A stretch of 27,560 nucleotides of DNA. Source: Sabulitectum sp964571965 (GTDB lineage: Bacteria > Fermentibacterota > Fermentibacteria > Fermentibacterales > JCC-6). How positions within the stretch are numbered: the first letter of the stretch is position 1; the number at the start of each line of letters is the position of its first letter. The stretch is from the NCBI GenBank assembly GCA_964571965.1, contig CAZNFQ010000025.1:1-27560 (forward strand). The letters are read 5' to 3'. Below the pieces are notes generated by a model. The model made no database searches and was not told where the DNA came from. It saw only the letters and a list, made by a program, of their open reading frames with translations. A program made the translations under genes and the position numbers. Positions 16,200 to 23,836 of the stretch are shown piece by piece.

Positions 16200-16919
16200 C
16201 TATTCCACTCCGGACAACTTAAGGATGTCCGATAAGCAGGTTACGGTTGTAACAAGTCCGGGTTCGGCAAACTCAGTCTGTTCTGCCTGCCATGTCAGCG
16301 CGCGCTTGAAAAAGAGAGCGTTAACACCGCATCCTATGGCTGGATTGATGTCGGACCTCGGGCTGTTTCCAATCATGCAGGCTTTGTCCGGTGATATACC
16401 GGAGGAGGCCAGCAGTTCTTTCATAGTATCCTCAGTTTTAATCGGTACCACCTTCAGTTCCCTGAAAAACGGGGCAATACCCGAGCGATTGAACTTGTCT
16501 CTCTGGTGATCCTCCTCGCCCATTGTGTAGACCACCATTCTCTTTTCCGCCTCGTGCATCCTCTCAAGAGTATTCAGCACACCGGGAAGCAGAACCAGGG
16601 GATGGTGCAGGAGGCAATTCGATATATATTCAATACTGTCAAGGATATATGGTGTTATTGGTGAAACTTTTTCCTCGATGATTCTTCTCAGAGTATCCAT
16701 GTACGGTCTGGCTCCGTATCCGGTAATTGAGAGCCGTTCTATGTCTCTTTCGTGAACCTCTGATCTGATGAGGTCCGGCTGAAAACCGAGGCTCTCCATG
16801 AGAGCCGTAAAATCCTCTTCAGCCCTTCTGAAATACAGAGCGCTTTCCCAGAGAGTATCGTCGGCATCGAATATCCAGAGCTGGGTTTCCCTGATTTTTT
16901 CAAGGTTTATTGTTTTCAT
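16200..16919 (-). CDS. HAD-superfamily hydrolase (phosphatase-like)
   Basis: Protein of about 239 residues. HAD motif I is WIFDADDTLWE with Asp18 and Asp20 (nucleophile and acid/base), motif II is around MVVYTMG, and motif IV is MIGNSPRSDINPA with Asp190. A helical cap lies between motifs I and II, as in subfamily I phosphatases, and the overall form resembles haloacid dehalogenase/phosphoglycolate phosphatase relatives. The substrate is unknown. The start is uncertain: the ATG at 16919 gives the usual distance to motif I, but ATGs at 16943 and farther upstream are in frame and none has a clear ribosome site. It is the first gene of the minus-strand set, 52 bases before the EIIA-PII gene, so it may be co-transcribed with the antiporters. 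Confidence 0.82.
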   Translation of the reverse strand: MKTINLEKIRETQLWIFDADDTLWESALYFRRAEEDFTALMESLGFQPDLIRSEVHERDIERLSITGYGARPYMDTLRRIIEEKVSPITPYILDSIEYISNCLLHHPLVLLPGVLNTLERMHEAEKRMVVYTMGEEDHQRDKFNRSGIAPFFRELKVVPIKTEDTMKELLASSGISPDKACMIGNSPRSDINPAIGCGVNALFFKRALTWQAEQTEFAEPGLVTTVTCLSDILKLSGVE

Positions 16920-17424
16920 GGAGGTGAATATAACAATCCGCATAAGGGAAAACATCCAGGGGTATTCCCGAGGTTGAGTAAACAACAAAATGGCCAACTT
17001 CAGTGCCGAATGGTCACCGGGAAACCCCGACAGCATGCAATAGTTCCATAAATGTAAGCGGTACATACGATAAGAAGGATAATACGTTTCAAGTTAACAG
17101 TGATTGCTTCCGAATTCAATGCCATTATCATTGTAATCTATGAAAAGTATTGTTATAAAGCAAAATAGAAGATAACAGAAAATCAGCTGACTGACGGATT
17201 AATATGTAAACTCATAAAATATGAAGTTGCGTAAACATGAAATTCTGAAATTCATACATTGGATCCCGAAAATATTAGCGTTGACTTGGTTCATGAAACG
17301 CCTTAGGATTTTTCTGCGGGAGAGATGTTCTAGATCTTTCCTGATCAGTATGTGAATCGGCACAGCGGGCTTTCGTTCTAGGTCAGCCTGTAAAGTTAGT
17401 AAAACTACAAAAAGCGGAGGAACC
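16920..17424. other. Divergent intergenic region, AT-rich
   Basis: About 500 bases between the HAD gene and the ABC importer, more AT-rich than the flanking genes. It holds the importer promoter (listed separately). It also holds a tandem 8-bp direct repeat, TGAAATTC twice (17238-17253), and two copies of GTTCTAG[AG]TC 48 bases apart in the predicted leader (17327-17336 and 17375-17384). I found no riboswitch consensus and no convincing minus-strand promoter. Confidence 0.45.
17281..17309 (+). promoter_or_regulatory. Predicted promoter of the ABC importer operon
   Basis: TTGACT (17281-17286) and TAGGAT (17304-17309) are separated by exactly 17 bases. The start would be near 17316, leaving a leader of about 110 bases before the ATG at 17425, long enough to hold post-transcriptional control. 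Confidence 0.5.
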
Positions 17425-18627
17425 ATGCTTAAGGCATTTCTCGCAATATTCGTTATTTCCTTCAGCCTCATTTCATTATCATGCGGGGGAGAAGAGCCTG
17501 CTCCCGTTACCGATGAATCTGCTGCGGATACCATGGCTGAGACGGCTGTTACGGAAAACATTCCCATTGAGAATGTTGATATTTATGCTGAAGCTCCACA
17601 GGTAAAGATCGGATATGTGAAGCAGGATCATCACTCAGCTGTTTTCGTTGCAGCACTTCGCTACCGGATGATGCATGAACTGTACCCGGTTTATCTGGTT
17701 CCACTCGGGGAGGCATACTACGCTCTCATCAAGGATAATGAGAAGATAGCAGAGATAGAATTCATACAGTCCCAGGGTGCCATAAACGTTCCCAATAACA
17801 TGCAGGCAGGTCTTTTCGATATCGGTTTCGGCGGAGTGGTACCCTTTATGTCCAGCATCGATCAGGGAAATGAAATCCGCATTATCGCACCACTTCACCA
17901 GAGGGGCGATATGCTCGTTGTTGCCGCTGACAATGAATCAGTTAACGATTGGGACAGTTTCATAAACTGGGTCAACTCATCGGAGGAACCTGTAACCGTA
18001 GGGTTCAAGAGCCCCAAAGCAGTGGCCCTTATCATTTTCCAGAGCGCCCTTGCCGAGGCGGGTGTAAGCTACGCTATGGCCGGCGGGAATACGGATAATG
18101 CCGCGGTAATACTCTATAACGCTCAGGGGCAGCCCAACTTGAATCCAGCACTGCAGGAGGGTCTTGTGGATGCTTACGTATCCAATAATCCGGCCTGTGC
18201 CATGGCAGAATACAACGGTATAGGCAAATGCGTAGCAGAATTGTCGATGCTGCCTCCGGGGGATTTCGAGAACCATCCCTGCTGCGCCATAGCAGCAACT
18301 TCCAGTGTTATATCATCGAATCCCGCAGAGGTCGCTGCAATTCTGGAGCTTTTCGCCTACTCCACAGAGTTCATAAATGAGAATCCGGAGGAAGCGGCCG
18401 CTGCGGCATCGGAGTGGATCGGGACTCCTGTTGAGGTTGAGGAGATATCCATGGCAACCAGCCTTTACGACATGAAGGTAACCGAAGACTGGACCTGGAA
18501 CATGGGCCTTATACTTGATCACATGCGTACCCTGAACAGTTTCACAGGACCGCTTGCCCAACCGGACAATGCAGCCGCCATGGAACTGATCACAGATTTC
18601 AGCCTTCTTCCAGAAGAATACAAGTAA
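17425..18627 (+). CDS. NrtA/SsuA-type ABC importer substrate-binding lipoprotein
   Basis: Protein of 400 residues with GGAGG 4 bases before the ATG. The signal peptide ends at SLISLSCGG with Cys20 as the likely lipid anchor, followed by a flexible acidic linker. From residue 58 (VKIGYVKQDHHSAVFVAAL) the protein follows the two-lobed periplasmic binding fold of the NMT1/SsuA/NrtA family: the QSQGAINVPNNMQAGLFDIG strand-helix and VTVGFKSPKAVALIIFQSAL at the hinge. This family binds small anions or ring compounds such as nitrate, sulfonates, taurine, bicarbonate or thiamine precursors. The sequence does not decide between them, and no metabolic gene nearby gives a hint. It heads a three-gene operon with the permease and ATPase. 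Confidence 0.85.
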   Translation: MLKAFLAIFVISFSLISLSCGGEEPAPVTDESAADTMAETAVTENIPIENVDIYAEAPQVKIGYVKQDHHSAVFVAALRYRMMHELYPVYLVPLGEAYYALIKDNEKIAEIEFIQSQGAINVPNNMQAGLFDIGFGGVVPFMSSIDQGNEIRIIAPLHQRGDMLVVAADNESVNDWDSFINWVNSSEEPVTVGFKSPKAVALIIFQSALAEAGVSYAMAGGNTDNAAVILYNAQGQPNLNPALQEGLVDAYVSNNPACAMAEYNGIGKCVAELSMLPPGDFENHPCCAIAATSSVISSNPAEVAAILELFAYSTEFINENPEEAAAAASEWIGTPVEVEEISMATSLYDMKVTEDWTWNMGLILDHMRTLNSFTGPLAQPDNAAAMELITDFSLLPEEYK

Positions 18628-18650
18628 GACTGAAAAGGGTATTGAACCCC

Positions 18651-19496
18651 ATGGATCTCTTTTCTGAATTGCTCCGGAAGGTCAGGAATAACCTTCCGGG
18701 GTTCATTCTTCCAGTTCTGCTGCTGCTGCTGTGGTATGCGGCGGGAGATGGAATTTCGCTTCCAGCACCGGGCAAAGTGGCTGGAATAATTCTTCACCCG
18801 GGAAGGGACCTGCTGGCAAGCGGTTCTCTTCTCTGGAACACGGGAATCAGCCTTGTCAGGGTAATAATGGGATTGATTCTGTCGGTGGCGGTGGGTACTC
18901 CCCTTGGTTTCATGATGGGGGAAAGCGAGAGATTCAGAAAATTCACCTCTGTGATCACGGAACTGGCAAGGCCTCTTTCCCCCCTGGCCCTTCTTCCCCT
19001 CTCAATCATCGTTTTCAAGGACACCAACCTAACTGATGTATTCGGGCTGGATCAACTTAAGTATTCGCGTAACATACTTAATGAACTTCAGTTAGGTATG
19101 ATATTCATTCTTGGTTGGGGCGGTGTATTCCCTGTGATCCTGGAAACCATGCACGGTGTCCGAAGCGTCAGGAGCGTACACTTAGAAGCGGCACGTGTTC
19201 TGGGTGCTGGAAGATTCTTCACCTTCAGGCATGTTCTTCTTCCGGCAGCTCTGCCGGATATTTTCACCGGATACAGAATGGCGGTGGGAAGATGCTGGAT
19301 GGTGATCATTGCGGCTGAGATGCTGCCCGGAACCAATTCAGGAGCCGGATACCTTTTGAGATACTCTTATCAGCTATCGAGGCTGGATGTTATGCTGGCC
19401 TGCATTTTCGTTATTGCACTGATCGGTCTTTTGTTTTCCAGGGGGCTGGAGCTTGCCGGGGAAAGACGCCTCCGACTGAGAACGGGGGAGAGGTAG
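18651..19496 (+). CDS. ABC importer permease (SsuC/TauC-like) carrying an extra in-frame segment
   Basis: Inner-membrane protein of 281 residues. An in-frame TTG at 18642 is possible, but the ATG at 18651 is better spaced from AAAGGG (18634-18639). It has about six helices and the ATPase-docking EAA loop (EAARVLGAGRFFTFRHVLLP). Between SIIVFKDTN and GMIFILGWGGVFP, where SsuC-type permeases pass almost directly from one helix to the next, there are about 22 additional residues (about 127-148, LTDVFGLDQLKYSRN and more). The DNA coding for them is a palindromic AT-rich element (listed separately). The reading frame stays open, so the protein may still work with an enlarged loop. The stop overlaps the ATPase start by one base (TAGTG). 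Confidence 0.87.
   Translation: MDLFSELLRKVRNNLPGFILPVLLLLLWYAAGDGISLPAPGKVAGIILHPGRDLLASGSLLWNTGISLVRVIMGLILSVAVGTPLGFMMGESERFRKFTSVITELARPLSPLALLPLSIIVFKDTNLTDVFGLDQLKYSRNILNELQLGMIFILGWGGVFPVILETMHGVRSVRSVHLEAARVLGAGRFFTFRHVLLPAALPDIFTGYRMAVGRCWMVIIAAEMLPGTNSGAGYLLRYSYQLSRLDVMLACIFVIALIGLLFSRGLELAGERRLRLRTGER
19027..19097. repeat. Nested palindromic element inserted in frame in the permease gene
   Basis: Outer arms ACCTAACTGA (19027-19036) and TCAGTTAGGT (19088-19097) are perfect inverted repeats. Inside are a second perfect pair, TTAAGTAT (19057-19064) and ATACTTAA (19074-19081). The segment has 27 G/C among 71 bases, clearly more AT-rich than the surrounding gene, and coincides with an extra stretch of the protein. 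This resembles small palindromic elements that insert into coding genes (such as Rickettsia palindromic elements). I see no second copy in the window. Confidence 0.6.
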
Positions 19497-20251
19497 TGTC
19501 ATTCAAAACCGAAGGACTTGTAAAGCGCTATAAAACTCACGGTGAAAGCACTTTTACGGCACTGGGCCCTCTGGACCTGCAGGTTGAGCCCGGGGAGTTC
19601 CTCTGTCTTCTGGGGCCAACTGGCTGCGGTAAAACAACTCTGCTCAGATTGCTTTCAGGTCTTGAGGAGCCGGATGAGGGGTATTTCGACACCGGTGATT
19701 CCCGCCTGGGCTACGTGTTTCAGCAGGGTGCTCTTTTTCCCTGGATGACTGTGGAATCAAATGTGATGTTTCCCCTGAGAGCCAGGGGAGTCAGCCGGCT
19801 GGAAGCCCTGGAGAGAAGCCGTTCATTTCTTGAGAAAGTTGGCCTCACCGCATTCAGGAAGAGCTATCCCCACGAGCTCTCAGGTGGAATGCAGCAGAGA
19901 ACGGCCCTAGCAAGGGGCCTGGTAACTGAGCCCGAACTGCTTCTTCTGGATGAGCCCTTTGCGTCACTGGATGAGAGAACCGGGATAATACTGCAGGATA
20001 TGGTCCATGATCTATGCAGAAGACTATCCACCACTGTCATCTTCGTTACGCACAGTATAGAAGAAGCCGTTTATCTGGCGGACAGAATCGTAGTTATGGG
20101 CCACAGCCCCGGCAGAACGGTGAGAGACGAAAAAATCCCCCTTGAATGGCCCAGAGACCGTATGTCCGAGTCTTTTACGGAAATTCTGCTCTCCTTCAGA
20201 CGAACATTCGAAGAGCTTGTGGACCCAGCCTATCGTCCTTTGCGGAGATGA
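19496..20251 (+). CDS. ABC importer ATP-binding protein (SsuB/TauB/NrtD-like)
   Basis: Protein of 251 residues beginning at GTG; GGAGAGG precedes it and the start overlaps the permease stop by one base. All ABC motifs are present: Walker A GPTGCGKTT (40-48), Q-loop VFQQG (74-78), signature LSGGMQQR (128-135), Walker B LLLLDEP (148-154) and His186 in VTHSIEEA. The sequence after the Q-loop (FPWMTVESNV) is typical of nitrate/sulfonate/taurine importers. Two copies would bind the EAA loop of the permease on the cytosolic side and drive uptake of the ligand captured by the lipoprotein. It closes the operon. Confidence 0.93.
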   Translation: MSFKTEGLVKRYKTHGESTFTALGPLDLQVEPGEFLCLLGPTGCGKTTLLRLLSGLEEPDEGYFDTGDSRLGYVFQQGALFPWMTVESNVMFPLRARGVSRLEALERSRSFLEKVGLTAFRKSYPHELSGGMQQRTALARGLVTEPELLLLDEPFASLDERTGIILQDMVHDLCRRLSTTVIFVTHSIEEAVYLADRIVVMGHSPGRTVRDEKIPLEWPRDRMSESFTEILLSFRRTFEELVDPAYRPLRR

Positions 20252-20367
20252 AGGAACAGCAGAAGACAAATTGTGTCCAGGGACACAAGGGTGGCCAGAG
20301 TCTGTCCGTCGCCGTAGTTGTTGATCCCGAACGCAAACCTCAGTATTAAAAAAACAAGAGTACCCAT
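20230..20367 (-). CDS. Candidate small membrane protein (45 residues)
   Basis: An uninterrupted frame runs from ATG (20367) to TAG (20230) on the minus strand, preceded by GGAGG at a spacing of 7 bases. The product begins MGTLVFLILRFAFGINNYGD, has a second hydrophobic stretch (LATLVSLDTICLLLFLHL) and ends with the basic tail RKGR. It would be a hairpin of two short membrane helices with a positively charged end. It overlaps the last 22 bases of the convergent ATPase gene. No family is recognised. The ribosome site and composition favour a real gene, but a chance frame of this length is possible. Confidence 0.38.
   Translation of the reverse strand: MGTLVFLILRFAFGINNYGDGQTLATLVSLDTICLLLFLHLRKGR
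20271..20288. promoter_or_regulatory. 18-bp palindrome between the ABC and mla operons
   Basis: TTGTGTCC-AG-GGACACAA has perfect 8-bp arms around a 2-base centre. There is no T tract, so it is more like a protein-binding site or RNA hairpin than an intrinsic terminator. It lies 20 bases after the ATPase stop and inside the candidate small gene. Confidence 0.35.
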
Positions 20368-20452
20368 ATACCCACCTCCAGGGTAATGACCAATGCTGAT
20401 GAACCGCCTGTTTGCATTATATTAAAAGTCTTCATGAAAGAACACACACTGG

Positions 20453-21571
20453 ATGAAGGGCGGATTCGCAGACTTGGACGGGCGTATAGACATTTCCGGA
20501 AGGAGCCTCTCCTTTTTCGGAAAGTTCACTGTTAAGGATCTTGGCAGGGTGACGAAGGCTCTTGAAGAGATTCCCCCCGGCGAAGCATTCCTTGATTTCC
20601 AGCATTGTGACACCATGGACAGCGGCATTGCCTCCAGGATCTGGTCTTTTTACGACAACAGGAAGAGGAAGGGCAAAAGGGTTCATCTAAGAAATACATC
20701 TCCGGACCTGACTGCTATCTTCGACAGGTTCGAGGAGATAGACAAGATCCCTCCTCCATTCGGCTCGAAGAAGACCCTGAAGTATCATTTCGCAGATATT
20801 GGTGACAAAGTAGCTGAATCGTGGTATACCGTTGCGGGACTCTTCAACTTCACCACCAATGCGTTCAAATCACTTTTCTCAAGTAAATTCCGTGGCTCCA
20901 TGACAGCCTATTACATGGAACAGACCGGAGTGATGGCGGTGCCAATCGTCGTTACTCTGAACTGGCTCATGGGTGTGGTTCTCGGGTATCAGGCAGGTTA
21001 TCAGATGAGTCAGTTCGGGGCAGAGCTGTTCATGCCGGCGCTTCTTGCATACAGCATCTGCTGGGAAATCGGGCCAATGATGACCGCTGTTCTGGTGGCA
21101 GGAAGGTCAGGCTCGGCCTTCGCCGCGGAGATAGGAACCATGAAGGTGCGTCAGGAGATAGATGCCCTTGAGGTTATGGGTTTCAATCTGTACGGCTATG
21201 TGGTTACACCGAAGATGATCGCCCTTTTCGTGGTGATGCCCCTTCTTGTTACCGTTGCTAATTTCGCTGGTATGGCAGGGGGGCTCGCGGCTGGGGGAAT
21301 GTTCCTTGGGATGCCTCCCGAGGTTTACATAGCGGAAGCCAGGAAGGCACTTATTCCATTCGACCTTTACTGGGGAATAATCAAAAGCATTTTCTATTCT
21401 TCCATAATCGCCATAACGGGTTCATATATGGGGATGCGCGTCAGAGGCGGACCTGCCGCCGTGGGAAAAGCTACCACATCCGCCGTTGTGGTAAGCATTT
21501 TTCTCGTGATACTGGTTGATGCCCTTCTCTCACTTGTTTTCGTACATCTCAGACCGGGGCTCACCTTATGA
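20453..21571 (+). CDS. mlaE: Lipid-transport permease MlaE with N-terminal STAS (MlaB-like) domain
   Basis: Protein of 372 residues. Residues 5-100 look like a STAS domain (GKFTVKDLGRVTKALEEI; FQHCDTMDSGIASRIW at the usual phospho-switch helix), the role played by separate MlaB in Escherichia coli. Residues 150-370 are the MlaE permease fold with about six membrane helices and the conserved AVLVAGRSGSAFAAEIGTMK and EIDALEVMGF. It forms the inner-membrane core of the Mla-type transporter that moves phospholipids between inner and outer membrane. The ATG at 20453 is the only start before an upstream stop, but it lacks a clear ribosome site. A -10-like TATATT (20418-20423) with a poor -35 may mark the operon promoter. 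The 3' end overlaps mlaF by 4 bases. Confidence 0.9.
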   Translation: MKGGFADLDGRIDISGRSLSFFGKFTVKDLGRVTKALEEIPPGEAFLDFQHCDTMDSGIASRIWSFYDNRKRKGKRVHLRNTSPDLTAIFDRFEEIDKIPPPFGSKKTLKYHFADIGDKVAESWYTVAGLFNFTTNAFKSLFSSKFRGSMTAYYMEQTGVMAVPIVVTLNWLMGVVLGYQAGYQMSQFGAELFMPALLAYSICWEIGPMMTAVLVAGRSGSAFAAEIGTMKVRQEIDALEVMGFNLYGYVVTPKMIALFVVMPLLVTVANFAGMAGGLAAGGMFLGMPPEVYIAEARKALIPFDLYWGIIKSIFYSSIIAITGSYMGMRVRGGPAAVGKATTSAVVVSIFLVILVDALLSLVFVHLRPGLTL

Positions 21572-22317
21572 GGGACAGAATAATTCAGGTGGAATCCCTC
21601 ACCGGCGGGTATGACGAGCAGCTGGTGCTCCAGAACGTAACAATGGATGTGTTCAAAGGTGAAGTCCTTGTGATAGTCGGCAGGAGCGGCTGCGGAAAAT
21701 CCACCATAATGAGATATCTCATAGGGCTTATGAAGCCTCTGAAGGGAAGAGTGCTCTTCGACGGCAAAGATATATGGCACAGCCCGGAAACCATGAAGAA
21801 TGCACGCAGGAGGTGGGGTGTGCTCTTTCAGTCGGGAGCCCTTCTCGGAAACCTCACGGTGCTGGAGAACGTAATGCTTCCAATGGCAGAGTTTACAAAA
21901 CTCACAAGACCCGAGATGACAGATGTGGCAATGAGCAAACTTGAAATGGTGGGCATGATACACGCAGCCTATGAGATGCCCCTAGAGATATCCGGAGGAA
22001 TGCAGAAAAGGGCCGCACTTGCCAGGGCAATGGCCCTGGACCCGGAGGTGCTGTTCTTCGATGAACCTTCAGCCGGTCTTGACCCTGTGACCAGCGCTGA
22101 GTTGGACAGAACCATTCTTTCGGTGAATAAAAGCCTGGGAACCACACTTATCATCGTGACCCATGAACTGGCAAGCATATTTGCCATATCCGACAGAGTG
22201 GTTATGCTTGACCCTGATGAAAAGGGGATAATCGCCACTGGAGAGGTGAAGACCCTGGCAGAGAAGTCCGATGACAGGCGGGTGCTTGACTTTTTCGGCA
22301 GAAAGACGGGAGATTAG
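21568..22317 (+). CDS. mlaF: Lipid-transport ATP-binding protein MlaF
   Basis: Protein of 249 residues starting in an ATGA overlap with mlaE. It carries Walker A GRSGCGKST (38-46), Q-loop LFQSGALLGNLTV, signature ISGGMQKR (141-148), Walker B VLFFDEP with Glu166, and His199 in VTHELASIF. The FQSGALLGNLTVLENV segment and the SAGLDPVTSAELD D-loop are characteristic of MlaF/Mkl ATPases rather than of nutrient importers. It powers the MlaE permease on the cytosolic face. Confidence 0.93.
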   Translation: MRDRIIQVESLTGGYDEQLVLQNVTMDVFKGEVLVIVGRSGCGKSTIMRYLIGLMKPLKGRVLFDGKDIWHSPETMKNARRRWGVLFQSGALLGNLTVLENVMLPMAEFTKLTRPEMTDVAMSKLEMVGMIHAAYEMPLEISGGMQKRAALARAMALDPEVLFFDEPSAGLDPVTSAELDRTILSVNKSLGTTLIIVTHELASIFAISDRVVMLDPDEKGIIATGEVKTLAEKSDDRRVLDFFGRKTGD

Positions 22318-22319
22318 CC

Positions 22320-23201
22320 ATGGCACTCAGGGCCAACAGGTTCAGACTGGGGATCTTTTTCGTACTGGTAATGGGTGTGTTCATTGCAGCCATATTCTGG
22401 CTTGTGGGAGGGTTTTCCAGAGCCGAGAGCACAAGCTATGCCTGTTACTTCGGCTGGAGTGTCGGCGGTTTGAACGTGGGTACTTCCGTTAACTACAACG
22501 GTGTGCCTGTCGGATCCGTCACATCCATCGAGATCGCGCCTGACGGCAGGCTGGTGAAGGTGGTTCTCAGGATAGAGGATGAAAAGTTCAACGTTGACAG
22601 TACCATAGTGGCCTCCCTCTACATTACCGGTATTACCGGTCTGCGCAATGTTAATCTTGAGAGTCTTCCCGTTTCCTCTGCAAGGCTGTGGACCCAGGAT
22701 CAGCTCTCCTTCGAGTCCGACATGCCGGTGATCCCCGTTCAGTCCGGCACCATGCAGTCCGTTACAACCGGACTTAACCGGGTTTTCGAGATACTGGAAC
22801 AGGTGGACGCCAAGACCCTTAACGACCAGGCAATACTGGCGCTGACAAGGATCAACAGAATACTTGAGACCATCGAATGTGACTCACTGAGCTGCCGGAT
22901 ATCCGGTACCATTGACAACATCGATAATCTTCTTGTTACCTATAATCAGCTCGGGATTGAACTTACAGCTGCCGCCAGGGATATCAAGGATGACATAGAT
23001 CCCCTTATTTCCGACATCCATGAGTTTACCGAGAAACTTTCCGAGCTCTCCGCCCTTATGGAATACCTGGCGGATGATCTTGAAGATACTTTCAACGACA
23101 CCGGCACCATACTCCACGAATTCAGTGTGCTTCTGCCGAGGGTCAACAGAATGCTGGAAGGCTTTTCAGCCGGTTCCGGCGGAGAGGATATATGGCAATG
23201 A
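22320..23201 (+). CDS. mlaD: MCE-domain protein MlaD
   Basis: Protein of 293 residues starting 2 bases after the mlaF stop. One N-terminal membrane anchor (about residues 9-30, RLGIFFVLVMGVFIAAIFW) is followed by an MCE domain (about 38-120) with VGGLNVGTSVNYNGVPVGSV, VKVVLRIEDEKFNVDSTIVA and ITGITGLRNVNLE. The remaining 150 residues are predicted helical and coiled-coil-like, longer than in E. coli MlaD, and may form a needle or tunnel across the periplasm as in larger MCE proteins. It should form a hexameric ring on MlaE through which lipids pass. Its 3' end overlaps the next gene by 10 bases. Confidence 0.9.
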   Translation: MALRANRFRLGIFFVLVMGVFIAAIFWLVGGFSRAESTSYACYFGWSVGGLNVGTSVNYNGVPVGSVTSIEIAPDGRLVKVVLRIEDEKFNVDSTIVASLYITGITGLRNVNLESLPVSSARLWTQDQLSFESDMPVIPVQSGTMQSVTTGLNRVFEILEQVDAKTLNDQAILALTRINRILETIECDSLSCRISGTIDNIDNLLVTYNQLGIELTAAARDIKDDIDPLISDIHEFTEKLSELSALMEYLADDLEDTFNDTGTILHEFSVLLPRVNRMLEGFSAGSGGEDIWQ

Positions 23202-23821
23202 ATCTGAAAACTGTGCTCACCGCATCTGTCATTCTTGCCGTCACCGGCTGTATCACCGTCAACGTTCCCCTGGGAGGAGGGGAGACCGTTCCATCGTACC
23301 AGTGGACCCTGAGATGGGAGCCTCCATCTGAAACTCACAGGGCTGGTTCATTCGACTACCCCATCAGAGTAAAGGACCTGGACGCAGCAGGGAGCTATCA
23401 GCTCTCGGGGATGGTAGTCAGAAGGGAAGACGGGACCATCCGTGAGAGCAGTGACAACAGGTGGGTATCCCGCCCGGGAGCAATGCTCAGTGATATGCTC
23501 TCCAGGGACTTGTTCCTGGCCGGAGGTTTCCCCGGAGTATTCAGAACAGCTGCCAGTATCAATGAAATTGCTACCCTGGAGGGTTATGTCAGGGAATTCG
23601 GAGCACAGCGTGTTGACAGTACCACCTGGATTGCGGTTCTGGACGTTGATGTTACCCTTATGGGCAACAGAGGAATGGAAATTCTCCTGCAGAAGAACTA
23701 CAGATATCAGAGAAGGATGCCTTCACCGGGTTTCATGGAACTTGCCGATCAGCTTTCTGTTCTGGCTTCAACCTGGTCAGATGCCGTTCGCAGTGATATC
23801 TACGCGGTTCTTTCCAACTGA
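23192..23821 (+). CDS. PqiC-like transport auxiliary lipoprotein
   Basis: Protein of 209 residues; the ATG at 23192 has GGAGAGG close upstream. The signal peptide ends in the canonical lipobox LAVTGC (Cys20). The mature part (YPIRVKDLDAAGSYQLSGMVVRR, split by turns; DNRWVSRPGAMLSDMLSRDL; LEGYVREFGAQ) follows the ABC_trans_aux/PqiC (YmbA) family. Members of that family are outer-membrane lipoproteins partnering MCE transporters. Here it takes the place of MlaA/MlaC, neither of which is in the window, and probably links the MlaD assembly to the outer membrane. The family call is by pattern. Confidence 0.75.
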   Translation: MAMNLKTVLTASVILAVTGCITVNVPLGGGETVPSYQWTLRWEPPSETHRAGSFDYPIRVKDLDAAGSYQLSGMVVRREDGTIRESSDNRWVSRPGAMLSDMLSRDLFLAGGFPGVFRTAASINEIATLEGYVREFGAQRVDSTTWIAVLDVDVTLMGNRGMEILLQKNYRYQRRMPSPGFMELADQLSVLASTWSDAVRSDIYAVLSN

Positions 23822-23836
23822 GAAGCGGAGATCCTT

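Noticed and set aside
18642..18650. TTG start for the ABC permease
   Set aside because: The ribosome site AAAGGG is only 2 bases from the TTG; the ATG three codons later is better spaced.
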